Numbered from the stretch's first letter, positions 33,469 through 43,454 are shown. The stretch: 64,000 nt of DNA from Burkholderia sp. S171 (GCF_009766085.1 NZ_LMUF01000047.1:62001-126000), one strand, 5' to 3'. Numbers and translations are program-made. The notes: a model not told the origin generated them from the letters alone.

Positions 33469-34011
33469 TCAGGAGGCAGTGGGCCAGCCAATGCGAGCAG
33501 CGCGGCGCAGGCTTGACCGGACCACCATTTCATGGAACGGCGTGATCAGCAGGATGTAGGTACGTCCCAAAAGATTGTGGCATCGCACGACCGTCGATAC
33601 CGTCAGGTAACGCCCACCGCCTGCGGTCTCTGCCCGGGTCTCCTGGAACACGGACAGCCTGAAGTCGAGATGTTTGTCGTCTTCGCCGAGGACGATTTCG
33701 TCGACGCCGCGCTCGTAAATCCTGAAAATGGAGACATGCTTGTCTTGCTCGGAGCGCGCGGATTCCTCCAGGTGCTTCGCTGTCTTGAGGCCAAACCCGG
33801 CAACGAGCGCGTCGCGTACTTGCAAGAGCTTGCCAATCCATGCCGCCTGATGCGAAAACATGAATCGGGCGAGGAGTTCGGGATCGGCGGTTGCGTTGTC
33901 CGGCAAGCGGATGGAGAAGGCGTCGGCGAGGTTCGGATGCGCGTACATGAGCGTTACGCGTGAGCTGGCCGGCAACGCGACGGAGGTCACGGACACACTT
34001 GGATTTTGCAT
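33469..34011 (-). CDS. DUF2867 domain protein
   Basis: A protein of 180 residues that fits DUF2867 over most of its length: AHPNLADAFSIRLPD, VDEIVLGEDDKHLDFRLSV and the ending TPFHEMVVRSSLRRAA. The fold is related to START/SRPBCC-like proteins. Members are often fused to, or located next to, NmrA-type reductases. Function is unknown and the neighbours do not help. Confidence 0.82.
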   Translation of the reverse strand: MQNPSVSVTSVALPASSRVTLMYAHPNLADAFSIRLPDNATADPELLARFMFSHQAAWIGKLLQVRDALVAGFGLKTAKHLEESARSEQDKHVSIFRIYERGVDEIVLGEDDKHLDFRLSVFQETRAETAGGGRYLTVSTVVRCHNLLGRTYILLITPFHEMVVRSSLRRAARIGWPTAS

Positions 34012-34168
34012 GGTTCAAGCGACTCCGGTGTGATGGCTCGGGAATGAGTTAAATGCGAGCCTTATTTGCAACTGTACACCCGCCGTGCATCTCACCTTTT
34101 GCATCGCTGTGCCGCGCTTTCCCATGCGAACGAAATCACGGACGCGGTGGTAAAGCACGCAAATACGC

Positions 34169-34621
34169 TCACTGACCAGACGCATGGGCCCTGAGAAACG
34201 CCGCATATCCATTCTGCGCCTTGAGGATCTTATCGGCACATTTGTCGTAGTCCGAACCTCTCGCGTTGTCTGGTCCATACATGCCGCGACACTGCGCAAA
34301 GAGCGTCAGCGTTGCGCCCGTACCCTTCGCGACACGGGTCGCTGAAAAGCTGGCCTTGCCCGAAGAGGGCACGTCGGTATCGATAGCGACTGCGTCCGCG
34401 CGCGTGATGGACGTGTCGGAGCGTTGCTCGATATAGCGCTTGGTGAGCGCCCAAGCGGCGTCGCAGTTTGCCGCATCGCAATTGACTGCTGCATTGCGTT
34501 GAGCGTCGACAAGGTTCGCTTCGTTGTGGACGAATCTCTGGGCTTGATCCGCCTGCTTTTCGGCGGACGAGCAGGCAGTGAGTACAAGCGCGACAAGCGC
34601 AAAAGCGACGATTTTTTTCAC
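34169..34621 (-). CDS. small lipoprotein with conserved cysteines
   Basis: A predicted lipoprotein of 150 residues. A lipoprotein signal peptide ends at the lipobox LTAC near residue 17. The mature part has paired cysteines (NCDAANCDAAW) and CRGMYGP plus KCADK, which suggests disulfides. I prefer GTG 34621 with AGGGA about nine bases upstream; ATG 34630 is in frame but too close to that site. Function is unknown. Confidence 0.75.
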   Translation of the reverse strand: MKKIVAFALVALVLTACSSAEKQADQAQRFVHNEANLVDAQRNAAVNCDAANCDAAWALTKRYIEQRSDTSITRADAVAIDTDVPSSGKASFSATRVAKGTGATLTLFAQCRGMYGPDNARGSDYDKCADKILKAQNGYAAFLRAHASGQ

Positions 34622-34712
34622 GGATAACATTTCCCTGGCCAAGTTCGAGCACGATTATAGCTGTGCGCCGAAGCGTCCACAGGTGCGTTCGAAAGGCTCG
34701 TGCAAGCATCGG

Positions 34713-35612
34713 CTAGCCACGCGTGGCTACACCCGGGCTTGATGCGAGGCTGGGCGACATCGTTCTCAAGGTTCGAATCATGAGGTCCTTCACGCTCTCG
34801 ACAAGAAGCGAATCGACCGCGCCCGAGCACGAAACGACTGCGATGCCAACATGGGGAAGCGGCGGGAGCATCCCGCCATCGGGCAGGATCCGCAGATCGG
34901 CGGGAACGGCTCCTCGGGTCAGCACGGCGACTGCAATGCCCGCTCTCACGATAGCCAGCAGACCATCCTTGCTGACGCTCTCATACGCTACACGATAGCT
35001 GACATTGGCAAGGTCGAGCGCACGCCGCGCGGCCTGATGGTCGAGCGTTTCAGGCACCGACAACGCTATTTGAAGGGGTCCATCGCTGGGGGCGTAGAAG
35101 TCTTGCGATGCGATCCACACCAGGTCCTCCCAGCGAATCACCCGCTCTACGTTCCCCTCCGCGGCGAGCGATACCAATGCCACATCGACACGATGTGAAT
35201 CGAGCATTTTCTCGAGCAAGGGCGTAGGTGCACAGACGACTTCCAGCGCGACCCGCGGATGCTGCGCCGCTATCGCGCGCAGCACGGCCGGAAGGAATTC
35301 AGTGCAATAGTCCTCGGGGCATCCGAGCCGGATCGAGCCCGTGAGCCCGCGACCGGTCACGTCGACCAATGCCTCGTCGTGGGCTCGCACCAGTCTTCGG
35401 GCGTGCGACAACAGCCGATCTCCGCGCGACGTCAGTTCCACGCCGCGTGCGGTGCGTACGAGCACGGCGCCGTCGACGATCTCTTCGATCCTCTTGAGCT
35501 GCATGCTGATCGCGGATTGCGTGCGGCCAACTTCCGCCGCCGCGCGCGTGAGCGATCCGGCATCGGCTATGGCGACAAATGTCCTGAGCAAATCGAAATC
35601 CAGCTGCAACAT
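34713..35612 (-). CDS. dgdR: LysR-family regulator DgdR
   Basis: A regulator of 299 residues with the LysR winged helix at the start (DLLRTFVAIADAGSLTRAAA and then RTQSAISMQLKRIEE). It is divergent from dgdA. In B. cepacia the LysR-type DgdR represses dgdA and responds to 2-methylalanine and related amino acids, and the arrangement here is identical. The start is ATG 35612; the open frame reaches 35645. Confidence 0.85.
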   Translation of the reverse strand: MLQLDFDLLRTFVAIADAGSLTRAAAEVGRTQSAISMQLKRIEEIVDGAVLVRTARGVELTSRGDRLLSHARRLVRAHDEALVDVTGRGLTGSIRLGCPEDYCTEFLPAVLRAIAAQHPRVALEVVCAPTPLLEKMLDSHRVDVALVSLAAEGNVERVIRWEDLVWIASQDFYAPSDGPLQIALSVPETLDHQAARRALDLANVSYRVAYESVSKDGLLAIVRAGIAVAVLTRGAVPADLRILPDGGMLPPLPHVGIAVVSCSGAVDSLLVESVKDLMIRTLRTMSPSLASSPGVATRG

Positions 35613-35723
35613 GATGGCATCAGCTCCTCGAATGGCAGGCATCACAACTTTTCATTTCCACCCGTCGACCCAGTTCGCTTACATTGACCTTCGGCACGCC
35701 CGCCATCCACTTTGGACACAGTC

Positions 35724-37031
35724 ATGTCAGCACAAACCGATCGGGACTTTTGGTCAAACGCTCAGCGGCACCTGATTCGCTACGGTGGCACATTCTCGCC
35801 CGTCATAATCGAGCGTGCCAGCGGCAGCCATGTCTACGATTCCACGGGCCGCGCGATACTCGACTTCACCTCTGGACAGATGAGCGCCATATTGGGCCAC
35901 TCGCATCCGGAAATCGCCGAAGTTATCGCGGAGAGCGCACGTAATCTCACGCACCTTTTCAGCGGCATGCTCTCGCGCCCGGTAGTGGATCTGGCAACGC
36001 GCCTCGCCGGTATCGCACCCGAGGGACTCGAACGTTCGCTGCTGCTCAGCACCGGCGGCGAAGCCAACGAAGCAGCGATCAAGATGGCAAAGCTCGTCAC
36101 CGGCCGGTACGAGATCGTCAGCTTCGCTCAATCGTGGCACGGCATGACGGGCGGTGCAGCTTCAGCCACTTACAGCGCCGGCCGCAAGGGTTACGGTCCG
36201 GCCGCCGTGGGCTCCTTCGCCATTCCGGCACCCTACCCGTATCGGCCACGATTCGAACGCAACGGTGTCTATGATTGGGCGGCTGAACTCGACTATGCAT
36301 TCGACCTGATCGACAGGCAGTCAAGCGGCAGCCTCGCGGCGTTCATCGCTGAGCCAATTTTGAGCTCAGGTGGCCTGATCGAACTGCCGCAAGGCTATAT
36401 GCGCGCGCTGAAAGCAAAGTGCGTAGAGCGCGGAATGCTATTGATCGTGGACGAGGCGCAAACCGGCATGGGCAGAACCGGTACGATGTTCGCGTGCGAG
36501 CACGACGGCGTGGTGCCCGACATCCTGACCTTGTCCAAGACGCTTGGCGCGGGTCTGCCGTTGGCTGCCGTGCTGACGACGCAAGAGATAGAGAATCAGG
36601 CACACGAACACGGGTTCCTCTTTTATACGACGCACGTGTCGGATCCGATGCCCGCAGCGGTCGGCCTCAAGGTCGTCGAGATCATCGAGCGGGATGGGCT
36701 GGTAGAGCGGGCGGGTGTGATGGGTAGCCGCTTGCGCAACGGGCTGGAGACGCTTCAACACCGCTTTGAATGTATTGGCGATGTACGCGGACGCGGGCTG
36801 ATGCTCGGGATTGAAATTGTAGGCAACAGATCGACGAAAGCTGCGGCCCCGGCGCTGTCCGCTGCAATCACACGCCGCTGCCTCGAACTCGGCTTGCACA
36901 TGAATATTGTCCAGTTGCCGGGACTGGGAGACGTCTTCCGTCTTGCTCCGCCGCTGACCATCGCCGAGGCTGAGGTGGACAGGGGGCTATCGATCATCGA
37001 GCAAGCGATTGAGGAAAGCGTGAGCAAGTGA
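35724..37031 (+). CDS. dgdA: 2,2-dialkylglycine decarboxylase
   Basis: A PLP enzyme of 435 residues that couples decarboxylation of 2-aminoisobutyrate or isovaline with transamination of pyruvate. The active-site residues established in the B. cepacia enzyme are all present at the same positions: Q52, W138, M141, S215, the PLP lysine K272 in LTLSKTLGAG, and R406. The length also matches. I start at ATG 35724 rather than the in-frame TTG 35712. The divergent LysR gene is its usual regulator DgdR. Confidence 0.96.
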   Translation: MSAQTDRDFWSNAQRHLIRYGGTFSPVIIERASGSHVYDSTGRAILDFTSGQMSAILGHSHPEIAEVIAESARNLTHLFSGMLSRPVVDLATRLAGIAPEGLERSLLLSTGGEANEAAIKMAKLVTGRYEIVSFAQSWHGMTGGAASATYSAGRKGYGPAAVGSFAIPAPYPYRPRFERNGVYDWAAELDYAFDLIDRQSSGSLAAFIAEPILSSGGLIELPQGYMRALKAKCVERGMLLIVDEAQTGMGRTGTMFACEHDGVVPDILTLSKTLGAGLPLAAVLTTQEIENQAHEHGFLFYTTHVSDPMPAAVGLKVVEIIERDGLVERAGVMGSRLRNGLETLQHRFECIGDVRGRGLMLGIEIVGNRSTKAAAPALSAAITRRCLELGLHMNIVQLPGLGDVFRLAPPLTIAEAEVDRGLSIIEQAIEESVSK

Positions 37032-37089
37032 CACGCAAGGCCAGGTTGCAAACGCCATGAAGCATTTCCGTTATGGGTTATGAAGCCTG

Positions 37090-37794
37090 TTACCAGGGAA
37101 CGACCCTTCCGAGATAGTCAAGGTAATGCAACCCGGAGCGGCCCTCATACGCCTCGATCGTATTGACCAGGTTAGGAATGCTTTCTTCGATAGTCAAGCG
37201 GCCCGCTGGACCTCCCATGTCTGTCTGGACCCATCCAGGCGCCATGAGCAGGAGGCTCCGCGGGTACTCGGCGCTGCGAGCCGCGAAGGTGCGCATAAGC
37301 ATATTCAGTGCGGCCTTGCTCGCCCTGTAGACTTCATAATTTGCGTTCGTGGCATTCGTGAGACTGCCCTGACCCGAAGACATGACGCCGATCGTTCCTG
37401 TCAGCGAGACAAGGTCTTGAAACGCCTCAATGACTCTCATCGGGCTTAGCGAGTTCGTGACCATCACCCGTACAAATTCCTCTGTCGAGACGTCCGCTAT
37501 CGTTTCTCGATCGTCGTTTTTGACGCCCGCGTTCACGAAGAGCACATCTATCCGTCGATCCGCAAGGCGGGCACGCAGCGCTGCAACCTGATCTGGAATC
37601 GTGACATCGACCGTTTCTACTTCGAGCGCGCCTCCGGAGCTTTCTGCAACGTGCCGAAGCTTTTCTGTAGAGGCGTCCCGCCCGGTAGCGATGACTCGAT
37701 AGCCGCGCTTTAAATACTCCTGAACCATCGCGAGCCCAAGGCCGCGGGAAGCGCCGATAAGGAGAACAGTTTTCTGCGAAGGTGTGTTTTGCAT
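37090..37794 (-). CDS. short-chain dehydrogenase/reductase
   Basis: An oxidoreductase of 234 residues with the cofactor motif GASRGLGLA, the NAG motif in VNAGVKND and a YxxxK pair in YEVYRASKAAL. These residues support NAD(P)-dependent activity. The length and ending resemble the C-factor-like group. ATG 37794 is preceded by AGGA; the frame extends to 37917. It is divergent from a LysR gene, a probable regulator. Confidence 0.9.
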   Translation of the reverse strand: MQNTPSQKTVLLIGASRGLGLAMVQEYLKRGYRVIATGRDASTEKLRHVAESSGGALEVETVDVTIPDQVAALRARLADRRIDVLFVNAGVKNDDRETIADVSTEEFVRVMVTNSLSPMRVIEAFQDLVSLTGTIGVMSSGQGSLTNATNANYEVYRASKAALNMLMRTFAARSAEYPRSLLLMAPGWVQTDMGGPAGRLTIEESIPNLVNTIEAYEGRSGLHYLDYLGRVVPW

Positions 37795-37966
37795 GGGCAT
37801 CCTGGGTGAACGAGGCCGCTCTCGAACCTGACAGCAATGAGAGCGATCCTCTGAAGTAAATTGCGTAAACCAAATATAGCGGTGCGTGGGGAATGGCGGA
37901 AGCTGCACCGAATGCAACTAAGATGTGCGTCAGGCGCCTTATCTCACCTCTGCTTGCTACAACCCA

Positions 37967-38881
37967 ATGCCAGAACCGGACCTCAATCTCCTTTTCGCAC
38001 TCGATGCGTTGCTGACCGAGAAAAACGTGACCCGCGCTGCCCGGGCGTTGCATCTGAGTGCCTCAGCAATGAGTCGCACGCTGACGCGCCTTCGTGCTGA
38101 GACCGGCGACCCATTATTGGTCCGTGCCGGGCGCGATATGGTGCTGACTCCGTATGCCGAAGAGATTCGTGAGCGAACGCAAAATATTGTTCATGAGGCT
38201 CGCTCCGTGCTGCGCTCGTCGCCGGCGGCGCTGGATTTTTCAACGTTGCGGAGAACCCTTACGATTCGTGCCAACGAAGCGTTCGTGGAAGCCTTCGGCG
38301 CGCCATTGATTGCTGAAGTGAGCGCATTGGCGCCGCTTGTGCGTTTGCACTTTTCGTCCAGAACGGAAAAGAACGCGGAATGTCTACGGAATGGTTCCGC
38401 CGATCTCGAGATTGGTGTTCTCGAAGAAATGGGGCCTGAAATACGCGTCCGGGCGCTGTTTCGGGACCGCTATCTGGGTGTTGTCAGAAAGGGCCATCCC
38501 CTCGATATAAACCAGGAAGTGACTATCGGGCAATACGCGGCATGTGGCCACATCGCCACGCCGCACGGTCGCCAAACAATCGATTCTCTTGACGCTGCGA
38601 TTGCCCTGTCAGGGTTGGAGCGAACGATTATGGCGATCGTGCCCAGCTTTCCTGCCGCGTTGGCGGTGGTCCGAGCGTCAGATTTGGTAGCGCTCTTGCC
38701 GGCGTCTTTTGTGAACACTCAGCACGTCGCATCCGTCGCGGTTCACGCTTTTGAGCTTCCTGTGGCAACCGATGGTTTTACGGTTTCTCAAATGTGGCAT
38801 CCTCGTTTAGGGAATGACCCTGCTCATCGATGGTTTCGGGAGCTGGTTCTCAGAGTATGCCGTGAGCACGTGCCATTCTGA
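37967..38881 (+). CDS. LysR-family regulator, divergent from the SDR gene
   Basis: A regulator of 304 residues starting with DLNLLFALDALLTEKNVTRA and the helix HLSASAMSRTLTRLR. This is the NodD/LinR/PnbR-like type of LysR protein. I start at ATG 37967, as the preceding 14 codons lie outside the family pattern. Its target is probably the divergent short-chain dehydrogenase gene 172 bases away. Confidence 0.9.
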   Translation: MPEPDLNLLFALDALLTEKNVTRAARALHLSASAMSRTLTRLRAETGDPLLVRAGRDMVLTPYAEEIRERTQNIVHEARSVLRSSPAALDFSTLRRTLTIRANEAFVEAFGAPLIAEVSALAPLVRLHFSSRTEKNAECLRNGSADLEIGVLEEMGPEIRVRALFRDRYLGVVRKGHPLDINQEVTIGQYAACGHIATPHGRQTIDSLDAAIALSGLERTIMAIVPSFPAALAVVRASDLVALLPASFVNTQHVASVAVHAFELPVATDGFTVSQMWHPRLGNDPAHRWFRELVLRVCREHVPF

Positions 38882-38934
38882 ACGCACAGCGTCGGCGTCA
38901 GCGAGGCTAGACCTGATTGGGCCGATCCTCCGGG

Positions 38935-39942
38935 TCATGCCTGCTTTGCTCGCAGAACCGGCGAGGCATCTTCGCCTTGCGTTCGAAAGCGTCTTCTGTA
39001 ATACCCTGGAGACAGACCGGTGAGCTTCATGAACACTTTCCGGAATGATCCGGCGTCCTCATAACCGACGCTCCAGGCGACCTGATCGAACGACTGTCGG
39101 CTCGTTTCGAGCATCTCACGTGCTTTGCCGACCCGAAGATGCTGGCAATACTCTGTCGGGCGAAGGCCGGTCGCTTTTTGAAATCGACGAAGAAAGGTCC
39201 TTTCCTCTAATCCGGCACGCTCAGCCATCAAAGCGATGGTGGGATGGCGGGCACCGTCCTGTTGTAACCAGTGCTGCACGTCCAGAATCGTTTTGTCGCC
39301 GTGATTGAGCTTCGGAGAGAAGGCGCTGTAGTAGCGTTGCTCTCGACCGGGGGGATCGACCAAAAGAAAACGAGCGGTCTCCATCATCGCGGCGGAACCG
39401 AGCAGCCGGTCGACTATCGTGAGACCCAAATCGGCCCATGCCATCAGGCCTCCCGCGGTCAGGATGTCGCCGTCGTCAATCAGGAGCTTGTCGGCATCCA
39501 CGCGGATGTCGGGAAAGCTTTCAGCAAGAAGCTGTGCCTGGGACCAATGCGTTGTCGCCGAGCGCTTCGCGAGCAGTCCGGTCTGAGCGAGAAGGAACGT
39601 CCCGACACAAACGGACGCCAGCACGGCGCCTCGCGCATGACAGTCATTCAACCACCTCACGATCGGGGCGAAAGCATCGCCGACGGGCAGCCCCCCGAGC
39701 GAGGGCGGAATAATCACGAAGTCAGGTGCGCTCTCGGCCCATGGCGGGGAAGAGTTGCCCGCATCAAACTGAACGTGGCTTACCCTGAGCATTGAATGTT
39801 CCCCGCTTTGTGAGCGCGGTTTCGACCGATGAAACAAGCGCTCAGCAATGTGGAACAAGTCAGTCAGCCCATGAACGGCGGCGAGCTGGGATCCTGGATA
39901 GATCAACAACGCTATTTCCACAGGAGAGATATTTTTCGCCAT
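38935..39942 (-). CDS. GlxA-type AraC regulator with DJ-1/PfpI-like domain
   Basis: A regulator of 335 residues. The first about 190 residues form a DJ-1/PfpI-like domain with the nucleophile-elbow cysteine in LASVCVGTFLLAQTG, and the last about 100 form an AraC helix-turn-helix pair (LEERTFLRRFQKATGLRPTE). I start at ATG 39942, as the preceding frame is not conserved. It is divergent from a cysteine hydrolase gene, its probable target. Confidence 0.9.
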   Translation of the reverse strand: MAKNISPVEIALLIYPGSQLAAVHGLTDLFHIAERLFHRSKPRSQSGEHSMLRVSHVQFDAGNSSPPWAESAPDFVIIPPSLGGLPVGDAFAPIVRWLNDCHARGAVLASVCVGTFLLAQTGLLAKRSATTHWSQAQLLAESFPDIRVDADKLLIDDGDILTAGGLMAWADLGLTIVDRLLGSAAMMETARFLLVDPPGREQRYYSAFSPKLNHGDKTILDVQHWLQQDGARHPTIALMAERAGLEERTFLRRFQKATGLRPTEYCQHLRVGKAREMLETSRQSFDQVAWSVGYEDAGSFRKVFMKLTGLSPGYYRRRFRTQGEDASPVLRAKQA

Positions 39943-40055
39943 TGTCAGTTTTGCCTCGTTTTTTGTCAGTCCTGCCAATTCGCCAATCAACCGCGCTAGC
40001 TTACTCTTGAGTCTCGGAGAACGATCGCGTTTCTCGTCAATACCAGGAGATAGAC

Positions 40056-40604
40056 ATGACCCAGCGTGCACTCATCGTCGTAGACTTGCAAAACGATTAC
40101 TTCCCAGGGGGAAAATGGACATTGACGGGGATTGAAGCCGCCGCCGCCAATGCAGCGCGCCTGCTTCAATCAGCGCGTGCTGCCGGGCATCTCGTCGTGC
40201 ACGTTCGCCATGAATCCCCGAAGCCCGACGCGGCGTTTTTCGTCGCGGGGTCCGAAGGTGCCTCGATCGCTCCGCAAGTGATCAATCAAGAAGGGGAACA
40301 CGTCGTTCTGAAGCATCAAATCAATGCCTTTCGCGACACTGATCTCAAGAATATTCTGGACACCAATGGCGTTGAAGAAGTGGTTATCGCCGGAGCAATG
40401 AGCCACATGTGTGTGGACGCGATCACGCGGGCATCGGTCGACTTTGGCTACAAGGCGACGGTCATACATGATGCCGTTGCGACGCTCGACATGGAATTCG
40501 GCGGCGTGAAAGTTCCGGCCGCGCACGTGCATGCGGCCTTCATGGCAGCGCTTGGTTTTGGCTATGCAACCATGCTGTCTACGGATGAATACATCAACGC
40601 TTAG
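40056..40604 (+). CDS. cysteine hydrolase, isochorismatase/nicotinamidase family
   Basis: An enzyme of 182 residues. The catalytic aspartate is in VVDLQNDYFPGG, a lysine in LKHQINAF and the nucleophile cysteine in GAMSHMCVDAITR. The family hydrolyses amides or isochorismate-type substrates. It is similar in size to nicotinamidase-like proteins but lacks an identifiable metal motif beyond the aspartate region. The divergent GlxA-type regulator probably controls it. The substrate is unknown. Confidence 0.9.
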   Translation: MTQRALIVVDLQNDYFPGGKWTLTGIEAAAANAARLLQSARAAGHLVVHVRHESPKPDAAFFVAGSEGASIAPQVINQEGEHVVLKHQINAFRDTDLKNILDTNGVEEVVIAGAMSHMCVDAITRASVDFGYKATVIHDAVATLDMEFGGVKVPAAHVHAAFMAALGFGYATMLSTDEYINA

Positions 40605-40669
40605 TCCGCGTTGAAAATTGGTCTCGCGTTTTGGGCGGTTTCATTTGAGTGACTCCGCTCACCAAGCAC

Positions 40670-41566
40670 TCACCCGCCGCGCAGATGCGCGATGACCAGA
40701 TCGGCCACTTGATCCGGCGCTTCGCGGGGCGGAAAGTGCCCCACGTCATCCAATACCACCCGCCGATACCCGCCCGTAAAGTGTCCATCCATCCCTTCCG
40801 ATGAAGCCGGTTCATCGCAGAAATCGGCGCCTCCCTGGAGCATCAGCGTAGGTGTGGAGAGCTGGTCAATGGTCGCCAGTTTTTCCCGCAGCACGGCATA
40901 CGCCGGATCGGATACCTCGCCTTCACGCCAGCGCCGCCGATAACCGTTAAGCGTGATGGGCACCCAGTCGGGGTTGTCGAAGGCGGCGGCGGTGAGAGCG
41001 AATTCTTCGGCGTCGAACCAGCCGGGCGGCGACCATGTATCCCATTGCAAACGCGCAAAACCTTTGGGATCGGCGGCGATTGCTGCGGGCGCGGCACCGA
41101 GTGCCATGAACCATTGATACCAAAACTTTCGCGCCTGCGAGAAGTGCGGCAATTCGAACGCTCCCTTAGGCTGGAACGCCAGTGCGAGCGCAGCGATGCG
41201 TCCAATGCGCCCGGGGAACAGCGCGGCCAGCGTGTAGGCCGCGCGTGCGCCCCAGTCGTGGCCGACGACATCGAAACGATCGATTCCCAAGGCATCGGCC
41301 AGATCAATCGCGTCCTGTGCGAGCGCCACGCCGGAACCATCACGCACAATGTCCGCTGACAGAAACCGCGTGTTGCCGGAGCCGCGCAAGTCCGGAACAA
41401 TCGTTCGATAACCCGCTGCGGCGAGGCGTGCTGCCACGGGCGTCCAGGCGCGCGCGGCGTCGGGCCAGCCGTGTAGCAGCAAGACCGGCGGCCCGTCGGC
41501 CGGTCCGGACTCGGTGTAGGCAATGTCGAGTTTAGATGTGCGTGCAAGCAGTTTTCGATCGTCCAT
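40670..41566 (-). CDS. alpha/beta hydrolase, epoxide-hydrolase-like
   Basis: A hydrolase of 298 residues with the oxyanion motif LLLHGWPDAARAW, an aspartate nucleophile in VVGHDWGARAAYT and the last catalytic histidine in LDDVGHFPPREAP. The HDWG motif and aspartate nucleophile identify it with soluble epoxide hydrolases and haloacetate dehalogenases. I start at ATG 41566. It stands alone, so its substrate cannot be inferred. Confidence 0.9.
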   Translation of the reverse strand: MDDRKLLARTSKLDIAYTESGPADGPPVLLLHGWPDAARAWTPVAARLAAAGYRTIVPDLRGSGNTRFLSADIVRDGSGVALAQDAIDLADALGIDRFDVVGHDWGARAAYTLAALFPGRIGRIAALALAFQPKGAFELPHFSQARKFWYQWFMALGAAPAAIAADPKGFARLQWDTWSPPGWFDAEEFALTAAAFDNPDWVPITLNGYRRRWREGEVSDPAYAVLREKLATIDQLSTPTLMLQGGADFCDEPASSEGMDGHFTGGYRRVVLDDVGHFPPREAPDQVADLVIAHLRGG

Positions 41567-41875
41567 GCGCGTTCTCCGGAAGATTGGCCAGTTACGTTCG
41601 ACCCTTAAATGCTGCCACGTATTCCCGAGCTTCGCCCGGGTGCCGTTTCCGATGAAAAGCAACTAACAATCTGCCCCGCCACGCGCCTGTGGATTTGTCA
41701 TCCGCCATCGCCCGATCAAAGCGTCTTTGAAATTCTTTAAAGCGGGCTCCGTAGAAAAGGGGCCTTCCAGCCTCTTATATGAACCGTATGAGACGCGCCG
41801 CGCATCGCGTAAAATTCCCCATCGATATCAACACAAGACGAGACGCGTCGATTACGTCGCTCGCGTCGTACAACC
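41567..41875. other. intergenic region before the IclR gene
   Basis: About 310 bases with no gene. It holds the divergent promoters of the hydrolase and the IclR gene. No clear operator palindrome was seen. Confidence 0.45.
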
Positions 41876-42640
41876 ATGCAAACGCCCGAGATCAAACCTG
41901 GCCCGAAAGAGAGCGAAGGCGTTGCCGTCATCGACCGTGCTTGCGCGATCCTGTTCGCGTTCAGACCCGACGATGGGTCGCTTACGCTCGCAGAACTCGC
42001 GGCGCGTACCGGGCTCTACAAAAGCACGCTGCTTCGCCTGGCGGGCGCGCTGATCCAGCACCGCTTGTTGCTGCGTCTCGACGACGGCCGCTATCAACTC
42101 GGCCCGGCCACCTTCATGCTCGGCGCGTTGTATCAACGCAGTTTGAATCTCGGCGATATCCTCGTTCCGCTCATGCGTGAACTCGCCGAAATCAGCGGCG
42201 AAAGCGTGTCGTTCTATGTGCGTGACGAAGCGGTGCGGGTGTGTTTGCATCGTGTGGACTCGACGCATGCCGTGCGTTATCACGTGCGCGAGGGCGACGT
42301 ACTGCCGCTGGAGAGCGGTTCAGGTGGGTTGGCGTTGCTCGCGTTTGGCGGCGCTGAAGGCGACGTGTTCCAGCGCATTCGCGACGACTTCTACTGCGTC
42401 TCCATGGGCGAGCGGGACCGCGAGACAGCCGGTATTTCGATGCCCGTTTTCGGCGTGCGTCAGACCCTGCGCGGCGTGTTGACGCTGGCAGGTCCGAGTT
42501 CACGAATCGATCAGGCGTTCGTAGCGAGCAACATTGGCGCTTTGTTCGATTGCGCCGCGCGTGCGACTGATGCGCTCGGCGGCGACGCACGCGCGTTGCG
42601 CAACGCGCAACGGCACGCGGCCAACGTTCAAGTCAAATGA
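41876..42640 (+). CDS. IclR-family transcription regulator
   Basis: A regulator of 254 residues with the IclR winged helix (LTLAELAARTGLYKSTLLRLA) and the effector domain ending in FDCAARATDALGG. Its 3' end overlaps the end of the citryl-CoA-lyase-like gene by 13 bases, in convergent orientation. It is the only regulator of the three-gene acid cluster that follows. No ribosome site of normal strength precedes ATG 41876. Confidence 0.9.
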   Translation: MQTPEIKPGPKESEGVAVIDRACAILFAFRPDDGSLTLAELAARTGLYKSTLLRLAGALIQHRLLLRLDDGRYQLGPATFMLGALYQRSLNLGDILVPLMRELAEISGESVSFYVRDEAVRVCLHRVDSTHAVRYHVREGDVLPLESGSGGLALLAFGGAEGDVFQRIRDDFYCVSMGERDRETAGISMPVFGVRQTLRGVLTLAGPSSRIDQAFVASNIGALFDCAARATDALGGDARALRNAQRHAANVQVK

Positions 42641-43452
42641 CGCTCGGGTTCACCCGTGTATTTGTAGGCCATCTGACGCGGCATCGGGCCTTTGTTACGC
42701 TCGTTGCGCCCGCGCTGTTCCCACGCATGCGACAAGATTCCGACCGCACGCGATAAGCAAAACACTCCGCGCGCCAACTCCGGCGCGAAGCCGAGTTCCG
42801 CGTAGATAACGGCCGTCGCGCCGTCGATGTTCATCGGCACCGGCTTGTTCTTCCGCTGCTTGAGCAACGCTTCAATGCCGCGCGCGACCGCCGCGTATCG
42901 TCCGCTGATCTCGCCTTGCGCAACGCTGGCATCGACTAAAGCAAGCAGCTTGACCGCACGCGGATCGACCGGATGAAAGCGATGCCCGAAGCCCGGCAGA
43001 TACTTGCCCTTCGTCTCGATGAACGCATCCACGCCTTGCGCCACGGCATCGCTCAAAGCGGCCCCCGCGTCTTCGAGCGCGACGATCGAATCGTATAACT
43101 CGACCGCTTGCTGGCCCGCGCCGCCGTGGACATCGTCGAGCGCATTGATGGCCGATGCCATTGCGCCGTTCAACGGCAAACCGCAACTCGTCGCCATGCG
43201 CGAGATGGCGATGGAGGGCGCGTGCGGACCATGATCCACCGATGCCACGAGCGCCGCTTCAAACAAAGCCGCCTGCGCTTTATTGGGCAATTCGCCGCGC
43301 AGCATCAGCCAGATCATCTGCGGGAAACTGACCGCGCCGATCAGCTCCTGAATCGGAAAGCCGCGCACGTTGATCGATCCCGGATGGATATCGATGATTG
43401 ACGTGCTCCAGTAATCCGCGGCGAGCGTAGCGGCGTCAAATGTTTGCGTCAT
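42628..43452 (-). CDS. citryl-CoA lyase-like protein (citrate synthase fold)
   Basis: A protein of 274 residues that corresponds to the citrate synthase core without its N-terminal part, as in the citryl-CoA lyase domain of ATP-citrate lyase. The three catalytic positions are kept: H109 (DVHGGAG), H157 (GFGHRFHPVDPRA) and D210 (NIDGAT). It probably cleaves a citryl-CoA-like thioester to an acyl-CoA and an oxo-acid. The CoA-transferase gene two bases upstream would make such thioesters. The exact substrate is unknown. Confidence 0.85.
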   Translation of the reverse strand: MTQTFDAATLAADYWSTSIIDIHPGSINVRGFPIQELIGAVSFPQMIWLMLRGELPNKAQAALFEAALVASVDHGPHAPSIAISRMATSCGLPLNGAMASAINALDDVHGGAGQQAVELYDSIVALEDAGAALSDAVAQGVDAFIETKGKYLPGFGHRFHPVDPRAVKLLALVDASVAQGEISGRYAAVARGIEALLKQRKNKPVPMNIDGATAVIYAELGFAPELARGVFCLSRAVGILSHAWEQRGRNERNKGPMPRQMAYKYTGEPERHLT

Positions 43453-43454
43453 GG

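Noticed and set aside
33246..33545. 99-codon plus-strand frame
   Set aside because: It overlaps the DUF2867 gene in opposite sense, and the product shows no conserved pattern.
34230..34709. 159-codon frame overlapping the lipoprotein gene
   Set aside because: It lies in another frame of the lipoprotein gene, which has a clear signal peptide, lipobox and ribosome site.
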